The position numbers and the translations under genes were made by a program. The notes under the pieces were generated by a model that ran no database searches, was not told the DNA's origin, and worked only from the letters and a program-made list of their open reading frames with translations. Source: Candidatus Aminicenantota bacterium (lineage in GTDB: Bacteria; Acidobacteriota; Aminicenantia; Aminicenantales; JAFGAV01). Taken from it: a DNA stretch of 49,645 nt. The stretch lies in assembly GCA_016933515.1 (NCBI GenBank), contig JAFGAV010000082.1, forward strand, positions 1 to 49,645, read 5' to 3'. Below, in pieces: positions 37,365-48,656 of this stretch (positions are counted from its first letter, which is position 1; each line of letters starts with the position of its first letter).

Positions 37365-38376
37365 GCCGTTTGTGTTTCACATAGGGCAGGAGCAAAATCA
37401 GAATCGCTCCCAAGCCCAGCCCGTATTCGAGCAGGTTGGTGGTGATGTGAACGCCCAGCCCCGAGACGACGGCCAGGTCGGCCGGGAATCCGAGCAGGCG
37501 GAACGTGACCGTCCAGGCCGCTTCCCATGTGCCGAAGCCGCCCAGTCCCTTGACGGGCAGAATGGATGTGAATTCCGCGCCGGTCAAGCCGAGGATCGTT
37601 TTCCAGAATCCGACATCGCCCGGCCGGATGCCGTGGCTCCGCAGAAATCCGCAGAGCAGGAAATAGACGGAAGCATATTTGGCCAGACGGATGAAAAAAG
37701 ATTGGACGAGCAGAAGAGCCATCAGGCTCGGGCTGCGGACGCGGTCGAGGTTATCCCGCACCAGATCGAGCTTTTCGAGAACAGTCCTCGCTCCCGTCTT
37801 CCCGGACAGATGAAAACGCCGGAAGAACGACGCGAATCCTTTTTTGATCAGTTCCGTGAGCGCCGCCATTTTCCACAGGACGAGGGCCGAAAGAAGGAAA
37901 AGGGCCAGGGCGAAACCGGCCAGTACGGAACCCGAAAAGGGAAGCGCCCGGGCGCCGACGGCCAGGATGGCCAGGAGGACGAACGGGCCGAGGGTCAGGA
38001 AATCGAGCACCAAGGCGACAACGAAGGACGAGGCCGCGGATTCAAAGCTGAAACCGAGCCTTTGGTTGAGGATGTAAATGTAGGACAGCGACCCGATCCG
38101 GGCCGGGAGGAGGTCGTCAAAGGAGTTGCGGACGAGCGTGGTGAGAAGAATTCCGGACCAGGAGCAGGGGAGGGGGTGGAGGAGAATCTTGTATCGCCAC
38201 GACCTCAGCCAGACGGCGAGGAGGTGAATGACGACAAAGGCCGCCAGGGCGGGAAGATGCAGGTCGAAAAAAGTCCTTTTTATGAGGCCGGGCTCGATCT
38301 CGCGGAGCAGAAGCCAAAGAAACAGCGCGGCGACGGCGAGGGAAACGAGAACATAAAGGATTCTCTTGCGAGGCAT
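37336..38376 (-). CDS. Flippase-like membrane protein (UPF0104/LPG synthase TM-region family)
   Basis: A 346-residue protein with about eight hydrophobic helices, of the PF03706 family (AglD/MprF-like flippase domain). Family marks are LRSWRYKILLHPL near helix 2, LVRNSFDDLLPARIGSLSYI (about 79-98), and the second half PVKGLGGFGTWEAAW (about 273-287). Members are thought to flip lipid-linked sugars or aminoacyl lipids. ATG 38376 is taken as start because a promoter ends 6 bp before it; the longer frame upstream runs through the promoter. It overlaps tldD, so tldD-tldE are co-transcribed. C-terminus strongly basic (KHKRHEGRKR). Confidence 0.8.
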   Translation of the reverse strand: MPRKRILYVLVSLAVAALFLWLLLREIEPGLIKRTFFDLHLPALAAFVVIHLLAVWLRSWRYKILLHPLPCSWSGILLTTLVRNSFDDLLPARIGSLSYIYILNQRLGFSFESAASSFVVALVLDFLTLGPFVLLAILAVGARALPFSGSVLAGFALALFLLSALVLWKMAALTELIKKGFASFFRRFHLSGKTGARTVLEKLDLVRDNLDRVRSPSLMALLLVQSFFIRLAKYASVYFLLCGFLRSHGIRPGDVGFWKTILGLTGAEFTSILPVKGLGGFGTWEAAWTVTFRLLGFPADLAVVSGLGVHITTNLLEYGLGLGAILILLLPYVKHKRHEGRKRSNG

Positions 38377-38382
38377 GAACTC

Positions 38383-38412
38383 TAATAAGACACGGTCGGG
38401 AGGAGAAGTCAA
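38383..38412 (-). promoter_or_regulatory. Promoter of the flippase-like/tldD/tldE group, leaderless geometry
   Basis: Minus strand: TTGACT (38412-38407), 18-bp spacer, TTATTA (38388-38383), then 6 bp to ATG 38376. The expected start site coincides with the start codon. Confidence 0.5.
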
Positions 38413-38458
38413 CATGGGGCCGGATCGTTCGGGTGCCGGCGCGCGTTTGGGGCGCTCA

Positions 38459-38487
38459 TTGACCGTCATCTTCGAACACTCTATAAT
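38459..38487 (+). promoter_or_regulatory. Promoter of nadC-nadB, leaderless geometry
   Basis: TTGACC at 38459-38464, 17-bp spacer, TATAAT at 38482-38487, then 6 bp (TTGCGC) to ATG 38494. No ribosome site is possible in that space, so the transcript is probably leaderless. Confidence 0.7.
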
Positions 38488-38493
38488 TTGCGC

Positions 38494-39327
38494 ATGCTCT
38501 CCGCTGAAATTGAGGCGCTTATCGATTCCGCTTTGAGGGAAGACGTCCCCGCCGGCGACGTCACCTCCGAAAGCCTGATCCCCTCGTCCTCAATGTCCCG
38601 AGCGGTCCTTCTGGCCAAAGAATCCGGACGGCTGGCCGGGATCGAGGTCGCGGCCCGCGTTTTCCGGAAAGCCGGCGCCCCCGTTTCCTTCGTGATCAGG
38701 ATTCCCGACGGACGGGATTTCCGGAAGGGGGATGTCCTGGCCGACGTCCGGGGACGTTCGCGCGTGCTTCTGAAAGCGGAAAGAACCGCGCTGAATTTTC
38801 TTCAGCGGCTTTCCGGCATCGCCACGCTGACCCAAGCCTACGTCGCCGCCGTCCGCGGGACGGGGGCCAAAATTCTCGACACCCGCAAGACGACTCCGGG
38901 CTGGCGGGCCTTGGAAAAATACGCCGTCCGCATGGGCGGCGGGGAGAATCACCGCCTCAGCCTTTCGGACATGGCTCTCATCAAGGACAACCACCTCCAG
39001 GTCGCCGGAGGCGTTGCGGAGGCCGTGCGGCGGGTCCGGCGGAGGATCGGGCCGAAGATGCGCATCGAGGTCGAAGCCACGAATTTCGCTTCCGCCCGCG
39101 AGGCCGTGGAGGCCGGAGCCGACATGATCCTTCTCGACAACATGCCCCCGGCGGCCCTGCGCCGGGTCGCTTCCTGGGTCGACGGCCGCGTTCCCCTCGA
39201 GGCCTCGGGAGGAGTGACGCTCCGGCGCGTGAGGCGGATCGCGGCCAGCGGGATGGACTACATCTCCGTGGGGGCGTTGACCCATTCGGCTCCGGCCATC
39301 GACATCAGCCTGGAGTTTGAATCATGA
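38494..39327 (+). CDS. nadC: Nicotinate-nucleotide pyrophosphorylase (quinolinate phosphoribosyltransferase)
   Basis: A 277-residue enzyme of normal length. It converts quinolinate and PRPP to nicotinate mononucleotide in de novo NAD synthesis. Motifs seen: REDVPAGDVTSE (about 17-28), ERTALNFLQRLSGIAT (about 94-109), the substrate-binding LDTRKTTPGWRALEKYAVRM, HRLSLSDMALIKDNHL, IEVEATN, LLDNMPP and LEASGGVT. The start ATG 38494 lies 6 bp after a TATAAT; a TTG two codons upstream falls within the spacer and is unlikely. It overlaps nadB by 4 bp (ATGA). nadA is not in this window. Confidence 0.95.
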   Translation: MLSAEIEALIDSALREDVPAGDVTSESLIPSSSMSRAVLLAKESGRLAGIEVAARVFRKAGAPVSFVIRIPDGRDFRKGDVLADVRGRSRVLLKAERTALNFLQRLSGIATLTQAYVAAVRGTGAKILDTRKTTPGWRALEKYAVRMGGGENHRLSLSDMALIKDNHLQVAGGVAEAVRRVRRRIGPKMRIEVEATNFASAREAVEAGADMILLDNMPPAALRRVASWVDGRVPLEASGGVTLRRVRRIAASGMDYISVGALTHSAPAIDISLEFES

Positions 39328-40913
39328 GCCGACGCAACGACGACCGTCGACGGGACATCGACACCGACGTTCTTGTCATCGGCTGCGGCGTCGCCGGCGC
39401 GACGACCGCCTTGGAGGCGTCCAAAAACGGCCTGGACGTCGTGGTGATCACCAAGAACGCGAATCCCGAGGAGTCCAACACCTATTACGCCCAGGGAGGG
39501 ATCGTTTCGCTGGGCAGCGACGACCAGCCCGAGCTGCTGGCCGAAGACATCATCACCGCCGGGGACGGAATCAACAACCCGGAAGCGGTGGAGCTTCTGG
39601 CCAAGGAGAGCAAGCCTCTGGTCGAACGCATCCTCGTCCGCGAGCTCAGGATCCCGTTCTCCCGAAGTTCCCCCGAAGGGCTCGATTACGCACAGGAGGG
39701 AGGTCATTCCCGTCGCCGCGTCCTTCACGTCAAAGACACCACGGGGCGGACGATCCAGGAGCGGTTTCTCCGGGCGCTCAAGGGCCGTAAAGCCCTCACC
39801 TTGCTCTCGGGCCATTCGGCCGTGGATTTGCTGACCGTGCCCCACCACTCGAGGAACGCCATCGCCTCTTATCGCCCGCCGCGTTGCATCGGCGCCTACG
39901 TCCTGGAGAACGAAACGGGGAAAGTGAGGACGATTTTCGCCCGGGCGACCGTTCTCGCCACCGGAGGCTGCGCCGCGCTGTTCCTGAACAGCTCCAACCC
40001 CCGAGGCGCCATCGGGGCCGGATACGCCATGGCTTACCGGGCCGCGGCCCGGATCATCAACATGGAATACCTCCAATTCCATCCCACCGCTCTTTTCCAC
40101 CGCGACGAGGGGGGGTTCCTCATCTCCGAGGCGGTCCGCGGAGAGGGCGCCAGGCTCAAGACGCGGGAAGGCCGGACCTTCATGCAGAAATACAGCGACA
40201 AGAAGGACCTGGCGCCGCGCGATGAAGTCAGCCGGGCGATCTATGAGGAGATGATCGAAAGCGATTCCGATTACGTCCTTCTCGATCTGGCGTCCTATGC
40301 CAAGACCGACATCAAGAAGAGATTTCCCAACATCTATCGGACCTGCCTGCGGGCCGGAATCGACATCACGAGCCAGCCGATTCCGGTCGTGCCGGCGGCC
40401 CATTACTGCTGCGGGGGAGTGTGGACGGACCTCTGGGGGAGAACGTCGCTCGACGGGCTGTACTCCGTGGGAGAGACGGCCTGCACCGGTGTCCACGGCG
40501 CGAATCGCCTGGCTTCGACTTCTCTCCTGGAGGGGCTCGTGTGGGGCACGCGCGCCGCCCGGGCCATCGTCGAGAGCTTGCCCTCGGTGCCGCTCTACAG
40601 ACCGTCGGAGATTCATCCGTGGTATTATCCCCGGAACGAGGAGGACATCGATCCGGCCCTCATCAACCAGGACTGGCTGTCCATCCGCTCCACGCTCTGG
40701 AACTACGCCGGCATCATCCGCACCCGCAAGCGCCTGGAAAGGGCCAAGGCCGACCTCGAATACCTCCATCACCGCATCGAAAAATTCTATCGGGAAGTCC
40801 GCATGGACGAAAACGTGGTCGCCCTGAGACAGGGGATTCAAGTGGCCTTGCTCATCACCCAGGCCGCCCTGAGCAACCCCGTGAGCCGGGGCGCTCACTT
40901 CCTTAAGTCCTGA
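39324..40913 (+). CDS. nadB: L-aspartate oxidase
   Basis: A 529-residue FAD enzyme of the succinate dehydrogenase/fumarate reductase flavoprotein family. The FAD fold begins VLVIGCGVAGATTALEASKN (about 16-35); TYYAQGGI follows, and the active-site region reads MEYLQFHPTALFH (about 243-255) and SEAVRGEGARL. The C-terminal VGETACTGVHGANRLASTSL is typical of NadB. It oxidises aspartate to iminoaspartate, which NadA condenses to quinolinate, the substrate of the neighbouring NadC. In anaerobes fumarate usually replaces oxygen as acceptor. Translationally coupled to nadC by ATGA. Confidence 0.93.
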   Translation: MSRRNDDRRRDIDTDVLVIGCGVAGATTALEASKNGLDVVVITKNANPEESNTYYAQGGIVSLGSDDQPELLAEDIITAGDGINNPEAVELLAKESKPLVERILVRELRIPFSRSSPEGLDYAQEGGHSRRRVLHVKDTTGRTIQERFLRALKGRKALTLLSGHSAVDLLTVPHHSRNAIASYRPPRCIGAYVLENETGKVRTIFARATVLATGGCAALFLNSSNPRGAIGAGYAMAYRAAARIINMEYLQFHPTALFHRDEGGFLISEAVRGEGARLKTREGRTFMQKYSDKKDLAPRDEVSRAIYEEMIESDSDYVLLDLASYAKTDIKKRFPNIYRTCLRAGIDITSQPIPVVPAAHYCCGGVWTDLWGRTSLDGLYSVGETACTGVHGANRLASTSLLEGLVWGTRAARAIVESLPSVPLYRPSEIHPWYYPRNEEDIDPALINQDWLSIRSTLWNYAGIIRTRKRLERAKADLEYLHHRIEKFYREVRMDENVVALRQGIQVALLITQAALSNPVSRGAHFLKS

Positions 40914-41056
40914 ATCCCGCCGCTGATCCGCAGCGATTCGAACCGTGCCGGGCTCCGAGACCTGCGCCCAGGTCTTCCGAAAAGTGAAACAGAATTTTTC
41001 GTTCCTCATCCTTTTCGGGACGTCAAGATCAACTAGGAAACGGCGCGTTTTTCGTC

Positions 41057-41062
41057 TATAAT
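41057..41062 (+). promoter_or_regulatory. -10 element before ileS
   Basis: TATAAT at 41057-41062, no convincing -35; leader of about 20 nt that includes CCGGAGAAC as ribosome site. Confidence 0.5.
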
Positions 41063-41087
41063 ACGGGGCTTGAAACGACCGGAGAAC

Positions 41088-43874
41088 ATGATGCCTGACG
41101 CCCCGGACTACAAAGACACGCTCCATCTGCCGCGGACGGATTTCGCCATGAAGGCCAAGCTTCCTCAGCGCGAGCCGGAAATTCTCAAAATGTGGGAGGA
41201 AGAAGGCCTGTACGACAAGATCCTGAAGAAGGGAACCGGACGGCCCGCGTTCGTCCTTCACGACGGTCCGCCCTACGCCAACGGTCACATTCATCTCGGC
41301 ACGGCGCTGAACAAGATTCTCAAGGACTTCATCGTCAAATCCAGGACGATGATGGGTTTCCAGACCGCCTATCTTCCCGGCTGGGATTGTCATGGGCTTC
41401 CGATCGAGATCAAAGTCGACCAGAAGCTGGGGGAGAAGAAGAAGAACATGTCCGTCATCGAGTTCCGGGAGGAATGCGCCCGGTACGCAAAGACGTTCAT
41501 CGACATCCAACGCCGGGAATTCAAGCGCCTCGGGGTGCTGGGGGAGTGGGAGGCGCCTTATTTGACCATGGATCCCGTCTACGAAGGCCAGGTGCTCCGG
41601 CACCTGGCCGCGTTCTTCCGCTCGGGAAACGTGTACAAAGGCAAGCGGCCCGTCCATTGGTGTCCTTCCTGCCGGACGGCCCTGGCCGAAGCGGAAATCG
41701 AGTACCGGGAAAGGCGCTCGCCGTCGATTTATGTCCGTTTCCCGGTCGTCTCCGACCTTGCGCCTCTGTCTCCCGGCCTCAAAGGACGGAAGGCGTCCGT
41801 CCTGATCTGGACGACGACCCCCTGGACCCTTCCGGCCAACCTGGCCATCGCCTTTCATCCTGATTATGAATACGTGGCCTTCGAGGCGGACGGCGAAGTG
41901 CTCATTGCCGCCAAGAGGCTTGTCCCCCTGATCGTCGAAGAATTGGGTTTGAAAACGTCCGGAATTCTCGCGGAGTTCAAGGGCGCCGAGCTCAAGGGCC
42001 TCAAGGCCCGCCATCCGTTCATCGACCGCGAGTCGGTTTTCGTTTTGGCGTCATACGTCACGCTGGACACGGGCACGGGAGCCGTTCACACCGCGCCGGG
42101 CCACGGCCAGGAAGACTACGCCACGGGAGTCGAATGCGGGCTGGAGGTCTACGCCCCGGTGGACGAGGAGGGACGCTTTACGTCCGAGGTCGAACGTTAC
42201 GCCGGAGTGAACGTTTTTGAGGCCAACCGGCTCATCATGGACGACATGGAAAAGGACGGAAGCCTCGCCGGACGGGGGGAGATCACCCACTCCTATCCTC
42301 ACTGCTGGCGGTGCAAGAATCCCGTGATCTTCAGGGCCACGGACCAGTGGTTCATTTCCTTGGACGCGGCGGGCCTCCGGGACAAGGCCCTGGAGGAAGT
42401 CCGCCGCGTGACGTGGATTCCCTCCTGGGGCCGGGAACGGATCGCCAACATGCTCATCAACCGTCCCGACTGGTGCATCTCGAGGCAGCGCCTGTGGGGC
42501 GTGCCTCTGCCCGCTTTTTCCTGCCGGGCGTGCGGCCGCGTCCTGGCCGATGAGGAGATCTGTCTCCGGGCGGCCGACATCTTCTCCCGCGAGGGTTCGA
42601 ATTCCTGGTTCCTCAAACCCGGACGGGAGTTCCTTCCGCCGGGCCGGGTCTGCCCCGGCTGCGGCTCCGCCGATCTGACCAAGGAGAGCAATATCCTCGA
42701 CGTCTGGTTCGAGTCGGGGGCCAGCCACAACGTCCTCGACGCCCGGCCGGAGCTGCCCTGGCCTTCGGACGTGTATATCGAGGGCCACGACCAGTATCGG
42801 GGCTGGTTCAACAGCTCGCTTCTTGTGGGCGTCGCGGCCCGGGGCCGCGCTCCTTACGAAACGGTCATCACCCACGGATTCATCCTGGACGAGACGGGAC
42901 GGGCCATGTCCAAATCCCAGGGCAATGTCATCGATCCCGGGGAGATCATCTCCCAGAACGGTGCCGAGGTCCTAAGGTTGTGGGTGGCCATGCTGGATTT
43001 CAAGGAAGACGCCCGGTTCGGCCGGGAGATCATGGCCCGCATCATCGAAGCCTACCGCAAACTGCGCAACACGTGGAGGTTTCTCCTGGGCAATCTTTTC
43101 GATTTCGATCCCGAGCGCCATGCGGTCGGCCGCAAGGACCTCTTGGTTTTGGACCGCTGGGCACTTCAAAAAACGGCGGAAGTCGGCCGCCGGGTCCTTC
43201 AGGCTTACCGGGACTACGAATACCATGTCGTTTTCCACGCCCTGTCCGAATTTTTTTCCGTGGAGTTGAGCAGCCTTTACCTGGACGTTCTCAAGGACAG
43301 GCTCTATTGTTCGGCCGAAAACTCTCCGGGGCGACGGTCGGCTCAGACGGCGCTGCACGGAATTCTCCGCGCCACCCTGCTGCTCATGGCCCCCGTCCTG
43401 CCTTTCACCACCGAAGACGCCTGGCGATTGGCGCCCCCGGGTCCGGGCGGCCGCAAGGCGGAGTCCATCCATCTCGAGGATTTTCCCTCTTTTCGTGAGA
43501 CGTGGATCGAGGACGACGAACGGAGGAGCCTGGAGAGCGTTCTCGGGGTGCGGGAGCGGATTCTCAAAGAGCTTGAGAAAGCGCGGGAGGAGAAGCGTCT
43601 CGGGAACGCCCTGGAAGCCCGGGTGTTTCTTCGGGCGCCTGAGTCCTTGAGGGGACCGTTGGAGAGCTTTCGGGACGACTTGCCGCCGCTGTTCATCGTG
43701 TCCGACGTCGGCTTGGAATTCCACTCCGGTCCGGACCTCGAGGTTCTGGTGGAGAAAGCGCCGGGTCGGAAGTGCCGGAGGTGCTGGATGTTTTCGGACG
43801 AGGTCGGTAAGAACGCCGACCATCCGGATCTTTGCCGGCGATGTTGGGAGGTCCTGAAGGAACAACGCTCATGA
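41088..43874 (+). CDS. ileS: Isoleucine-tRNA ligase
   Basis: A class I aminoacyl-tRNA synthetase of about 928 residues. The HIGH motif appears as [13 protein letters not shown] (about 59-71), the KMSKS motif as AMSKSQGN, and the editing domain carries [13 protein letters not shown] and the [11 protein letters not shown] stretch. The C-terminus ends in a zinc finger ([19 protein letters not shown], then CRRCW), the bacterial IleS form. Start: ATG at 41088 or 41091, both just after GGAG (41081-41084). First gene of a coupled group ileS-lspA-lgt-rluD, joined to lspA by ATGA. Confidence 0.96.
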   Translation: MMPDAPDYKDTLHLPRTDFAMKAKLPQREPEILKMWEEEGLYDKILKKGTGRPAFVLHDGPPYANGHIHLGTALNKILKDFIVKSRTMMGFQTAYLPGWDCHGLPIEIKVDQKLGEKKKNMSVIEFREECARYAKTFIDIQRREFKRLGVLGEWEAPYLTMDPVYEGQVLRHLAAFFRSGNVYKGKRPVHWCPSCRTALAEAEIEYRERRSPSIYVRFPVVSDLAPLSPGLKGRKASVLIWTTTPWTLPANLAIAFHPDYEYVAFEADGEVLIAAKRLVPLIVEELGLKTSGILAEFKGAELKGLKARHPFIDRESVFVLASYVTLDTGTGAVHTAPGHGQEDYATGVECGLEVYAPVDEEGRFTSEVERYAGVNVFEANRLIMDDMEKDGSLAGRGEITHSYPHCWRCKNPVIFRATDQWFISLDAAGLRDKALEEVRRVTWIPSWGRERIANMLINRPDWCISRQRLWGVPLPAFSCRACGRVLADEEICLRAADIFSREGSNSWFLKPGREFLPPGRVCPGCGSADLTKESNILDVWFESGASHNVLDARPELPWPSDVYIEGHDQYRGWFNSSLLVGVAARGRAPYETVITHGFILDETGRAMSKSQGNVIDPGEIISQNGAEVLRLWVAMLDFKEDARFGREIMARIIEAYRKLRNTWRFLLGNLFDFDPERHAVGRKDLLVLDRWALQKTAEVGRRVLQAYRDYEYHVVFHALSEFFSVELSSLYLDVLKDRLYCSAENSPGRRSAQTALHGILRATLLLMAPVLPFTTEDAWRLAPPGPGGRKAESIHLEDFPSFRETWIEDDERRSLESVLGVRERILKELEKAREEKRLGNALEARVFLRAPESLRGPLESFRDDLPPLFIVSDVGLEFHSGPDLEVLVEKAPGRKCRRCWMFSDEVGKNADHPDLCRRCWEVLKEQRS

Positions 43875-44362
43875 AGCCCAAGTTCTTTTTTCTCGCCCTG
43901 GCCGGAGTCCTTTTTGCGGCGGATCAGTTGAGCAAGGGATGGGTCGAAGCCCGCCTCTTCGAGGGGCAGGCGCTGACCGTCATCCCCGGATTCTTCAACA
44001 TCGTTCACGTCCGCAACCGGGGGGCGATTTTCGGGTTCCTGTCCGGAAGCGGCGATCCCTGGGTTCGGGCCGGTCTCCTGGCCGCCGCCTTGGCCGCCCT
44101 GGCCTTCGTCCTTTACTATTTCTTCAAAACGCCGGCTTCCGAGAAAGGGACTTTGGCCGGACTGATGCTCATCCTTGCCGGAGCGCTCGGAAACCAGATC
44201 AGCCGTTTCCGTTTCGGTTATGTCGTGGATTTCCTGGATGTTCATGTCGGAAACGCCCATTGGCCGTCTTTCAATGTCGCCGATTCCTGCATCACCATCG
44301 GCGCCGTATGGCTCATCGCCTCATTTCTCTTCCGAAGGAGGGTCTCATGCTGCCAGCGATAA
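43871..44362 (+). CDS. lspA: Signal peptidase II (lipoprotein signal peptidase)
   Basis: A 163-residue four-helix membrane aspartyl protease that removes signal peptides from prolipoproteins after Lgt has lipidated them. Catalytic aspartates are present: Asp120 in YVVDFLDVH and Asp138 in [18 protein letters not shown] near the N-terminus and [14 protein letters not shown] are also family marks. One variation: the usual GNxxDR motif reads GNQISR, with Ser111 for Asp. ATG 43871 overlaps the ileS stop by 4 bp. The 16-bp overlap with lgt agrees with the two working in sequence. Confidence 0.92.
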   Translation: MKPKFFFLALAGVLFAADQLSKGWVEARLFEGQALTVIPGFFNIVHVRNRGAIFGFLSGSGDPWVRAGLLAAALAALAFVLYYFFKTPASEKGTLAGLMLILAGALGNQISRFRFGYVVDFLDVHVGNAHWPSFNVADSCITIGAVWLIASFLFRRRVSCCQR

Positions 44363-45147
44363 AACTGGGCCCGTTGACCGTTTACAGTTACGGGATCATG
44401 ATGGCGTTGGGCGTGGCCTTTGGGCTGTGGTTTTTGTATGTCCAGGCCAAAAAACAGGGGCTTCCCGCTCCGCGCGTCTTGGACGCGGCGTTTTACATTC
44501 TGCTCGTGTCGATTTTGGGGGCGAAGCTCATCCTGCTCTTTTCCGATTTCCGTCGGTATACGGGGAATCCCCGGGAGCTTCTCAATCTGGCCCGGTCGGG
44601 AGGCGTTTTTCAGGGCGGGCTGATTTTCGGCGTGTTGTTCGCCCTGTGGTATTTCCGCCGGCACAAGCTCCCGACGTGGAAGATGGGCGATCTTGTCGGT
44701 CCGGCTTTGGCTTTGGGTCACGGATTCGGGCGGATCGGCTGTTTTCTGGCCAGCTGCTGCTACGGACGGGCGTGCGATCTTCCCTGGGGCGTCACGTTCA
44801 GCAATCCCCGGGCCGGAGCGCTGACCGGCATCCCCTTGGGAGTGGAACGGCACCCCGTTCAGCTCTATGAGTCCTTCCTGAACTTCACGAATTTCGTGGT
44901 TCTGTTCCTCATCCTCCGCCGCAAGAGGTTCGACGGCCAGGTCTTCACTTTTTACATCATGAACTACTCGGTCATCAGGTTTTTTACGGAGTATTTCCGA
45001 GGAGACCATCCCGCCCGATCGATCCTGATTCAGGGGCCGACGCCGCTTGCCACCCTGACTTGGCCCCAGTTCTTTTGCGTGCTCGGCCTGGCGGCCGGAC
45101 TGGTCCTGCATCTCATTCTCAAGAAGAGGCATGCCCCCACAGAGTGA
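44347..45147 (+). CDS. lgt: Phosphatidylglycerol-prolipoprotein diacylglyceryl transferase
   Basis: A 266-residue multi-pass membrane enzyme that attaches diacylglycerol to the lipobox Cys of prolipoproteins, the step before LspA. The Lgt signature is clear: GHGFGRIGCFLASCCYGRAC (about 122-141), then the HPVQLYES region (about 169-176) and YSVIRFFTEYFRGD. N-terminus begins in the Lgt way, with a membrane helix after GPLTVYSYGIM. ATG 44347 follows GGAGGGTCTC and lies within the last codons of lspA. Confidence 0.94.
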   Translation: MLPAIKLGPLTVYSYGIMMALGVAFGLWFLYVQAKKQGLPAPRVLDAAFYILLVSILGAKLILLFSDFRRYTGNPRELLNLARSGGVFQGGLIFGVLFALWYFRRHKLPTWKMGDLVGPALALGHGFGRIGCFLASCCYGRACDLPWGVTFSNPRAGALTGIPLGVERHPVQLYESFLNFTNFVVLFLILRRKRFDGQVFTFYIMNYSVIRFFTEYFRGDHPARSILIQGPTPLATLTWPQFFCVLGLAAGLVLHLILKKRHAPTE

Positions 45148-46057
45148 CCTGTCCGCCGGCCCTCGGGACGCCGGATTGCGCCTCGACGTCTTCCTCGCCC
45201 GAAACGTCCGCGTCCTCACCCGTTCCCGTCTTAAAGGGCTCATCGATTCCGGCCGGGTTTCGGTCAACGGCCGCGCCGCGAAGCCGGGGCAGAAACTCAA
45301 GACGGGCGACAACGTGAAGATGGAGTGGGATGAAGATGCAAGGCCGGGTCTTCGCCCGGAATTGATGCCCCTCGAGGTCCTGTTCGCCGATGAACATCTG
45401 GCGGTGATCGTCAAGCCTTCAGGCCTGGTCGTTCATCCCGGCGCGGGTCATCGCTCCGGCACGCTGGCGTCGGGCCTGCTGGCCCGATTCCCCGGAATCG
45501 AATCGGTCGGGGCCGAAGAAAGGCCGGGCATCGTCCACCGGCTCGACAAGGAGACTTCGGGCGTCATGGTCGTGGCCCGCAGCGAAGAAGCCTGTTTCGC
45601 GCTCCAGAGGATGTTCAGGAACCGCAAGGTCCGAAAGACCTATCTGGGACTGGTGTGGGGCCGAATGAAGCGGCCGGAGGGGAAACTGGATCGGGCCATC
45701 GGCCGAAGCCTTCGCGGAGGTGCGGCGTTCGCCGTTCAGGGCCGAAAACCGCGGGAAGCCCTGACGCTCTATAAGGTCCTCCGCGTCTTCAAGGAACATT
45801 CCCTTCTCCAGATCCGGCCCGTCACGGGCCGAACGCACCAGATCCGTGTTCATTTCGCCGCCGCCGGACATCCACTGGCCGGAGACACGCGGTACGGCCG
45901 CCGCCGGGGAGACAAAGCCTTTCCCCGCCTTTTTCTGCACGCCTGGCGCCTAGAATTCCCCCATCCCGTGACAGGACGCGAAATGGAATTTTCCGCGCCC
46001 CTGCCGGTCGAACTGGAAGAGGCGCTGGGACTCCTCGGATCCGGCGAGGGAGCGTGA
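45131..46057 (+). CDS. rluD: RluA-family 23S rRNA pseudouridine synthase (RluD-like)
   Basis: A 308-residue pseudouridine synthase. An S4 RNA-binding domain (about 14-75; RLDVFLARNVRVLTRSRLKGL) precedes the catalytic domain with the conserved Asp in GIVHRLDKETSGVMVVAR (about 134-151) and GRTHQIRVH (about 235-243). RluD modifies uridines in helix 69 of 23S rRNA; RluC or an unassigned family member cannot be excluded. It overlaps lgt by 17 bp, so it is the fourth gene of the ileS group; lspA-rluD adjacency is common in bacteria. Confidence 0.88.
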   Translation: MPPQSDLSAGPRDAGLRLDVFLARNVRVLTRSRLKGLIDSGRVSVNGRAAKPGQKLKTGDNVKMEWDEDARPGLRPELMPLEVLFADEHLAVIVKPSGLVVHPGAGHRSGTLASGLLARFPGIESVGAEERPGIVHRLDKETSGVMVVARSEEACFALQRMFRNRKVRKTYLGLVWGRMKRPEGKLDRAIGRSLRGGAAFAVQGRKPREALTLYKVLRVFKEHSLLQIRPVTGRTHQIRVHFAAAGHPLAGDTRYGRRRGDKAFPRLFLHAWRLEFPHPVTGREMEFSAPLPVELEEALGLLGSGEGA

Positions 46058-46107
46058 ACGGAGGCCGTCTTTATCGCCGCCACCCGACTCAAGGCCGAAA
46101 GAGGCTC

Positions 46108-46137
46108 TTGAGAAGGGGGGGATGTCTGGTGTATGAT
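46108..46137 (+). promoter_or_regulatory. Promoter of the EF-G-like gene
   Basis: TTGAGA at 46108-46113, 18-bp spacer, TATGAT at 46132-46137; about 70 nt of leader before ATG 46215. Confidence 0.5.
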
Positions 46138-46214
46138 GAACAACTCGCTGACTTTGTTTCGAGGTTGGCACCCCGAATTCCGAACCCGCATCAGGGAATC
46201 GCGGAGGAACGATC

Positions 46215-48308
<2,094 letters not shown>

Positions 48309-48656
48309 GTTTTTGATCCCTCAGCGGGAACACGCTCGGGCTCCCGTGTCAGCCTCAACATCCCATGGACCCCGTTACGGGGAAAATGAATATCTACAGG
48401 TCAGAGACGGCCATTGTTGATTTTTCGGGTGAGCGACTGGCCGCCAGAGTCGGCCGAGGACTTTTCAGCCGAGGCCTGCTTCCTCTTTTTGCCGTCCAGG
48501 GTCTAGGCGACGGTCATGTCTGTGGCTTCAATCGTGCTTAAGGATTCGCCCTCCCGGAAAGCGATAAGGATGCCCTGTTGATTTGCCCTCTCAGGAGAGG
48601 AAATCCGACGCCGGAGTTTCCTCATGCACCCTCCGGAGAATTGCGCGACGGTTCCG
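48309..48656. other. 348-bp intergenic region with a possible decayed gene fragment
   Basis: No intact gene. It contains a tight hairpin CCCCG-TTA-CGGGG (48370-48382) and a second possible fold around 48325-48350 without T-runs. On the minus strand (about 48540-48400) a short frame broken by a TAG reads a Lys-rich peptide (LDGKKRKQASAEKSSADSGG) that could be the tail of a decayed gene such as a transposase; this is only an impression. Confidence 0.4.
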
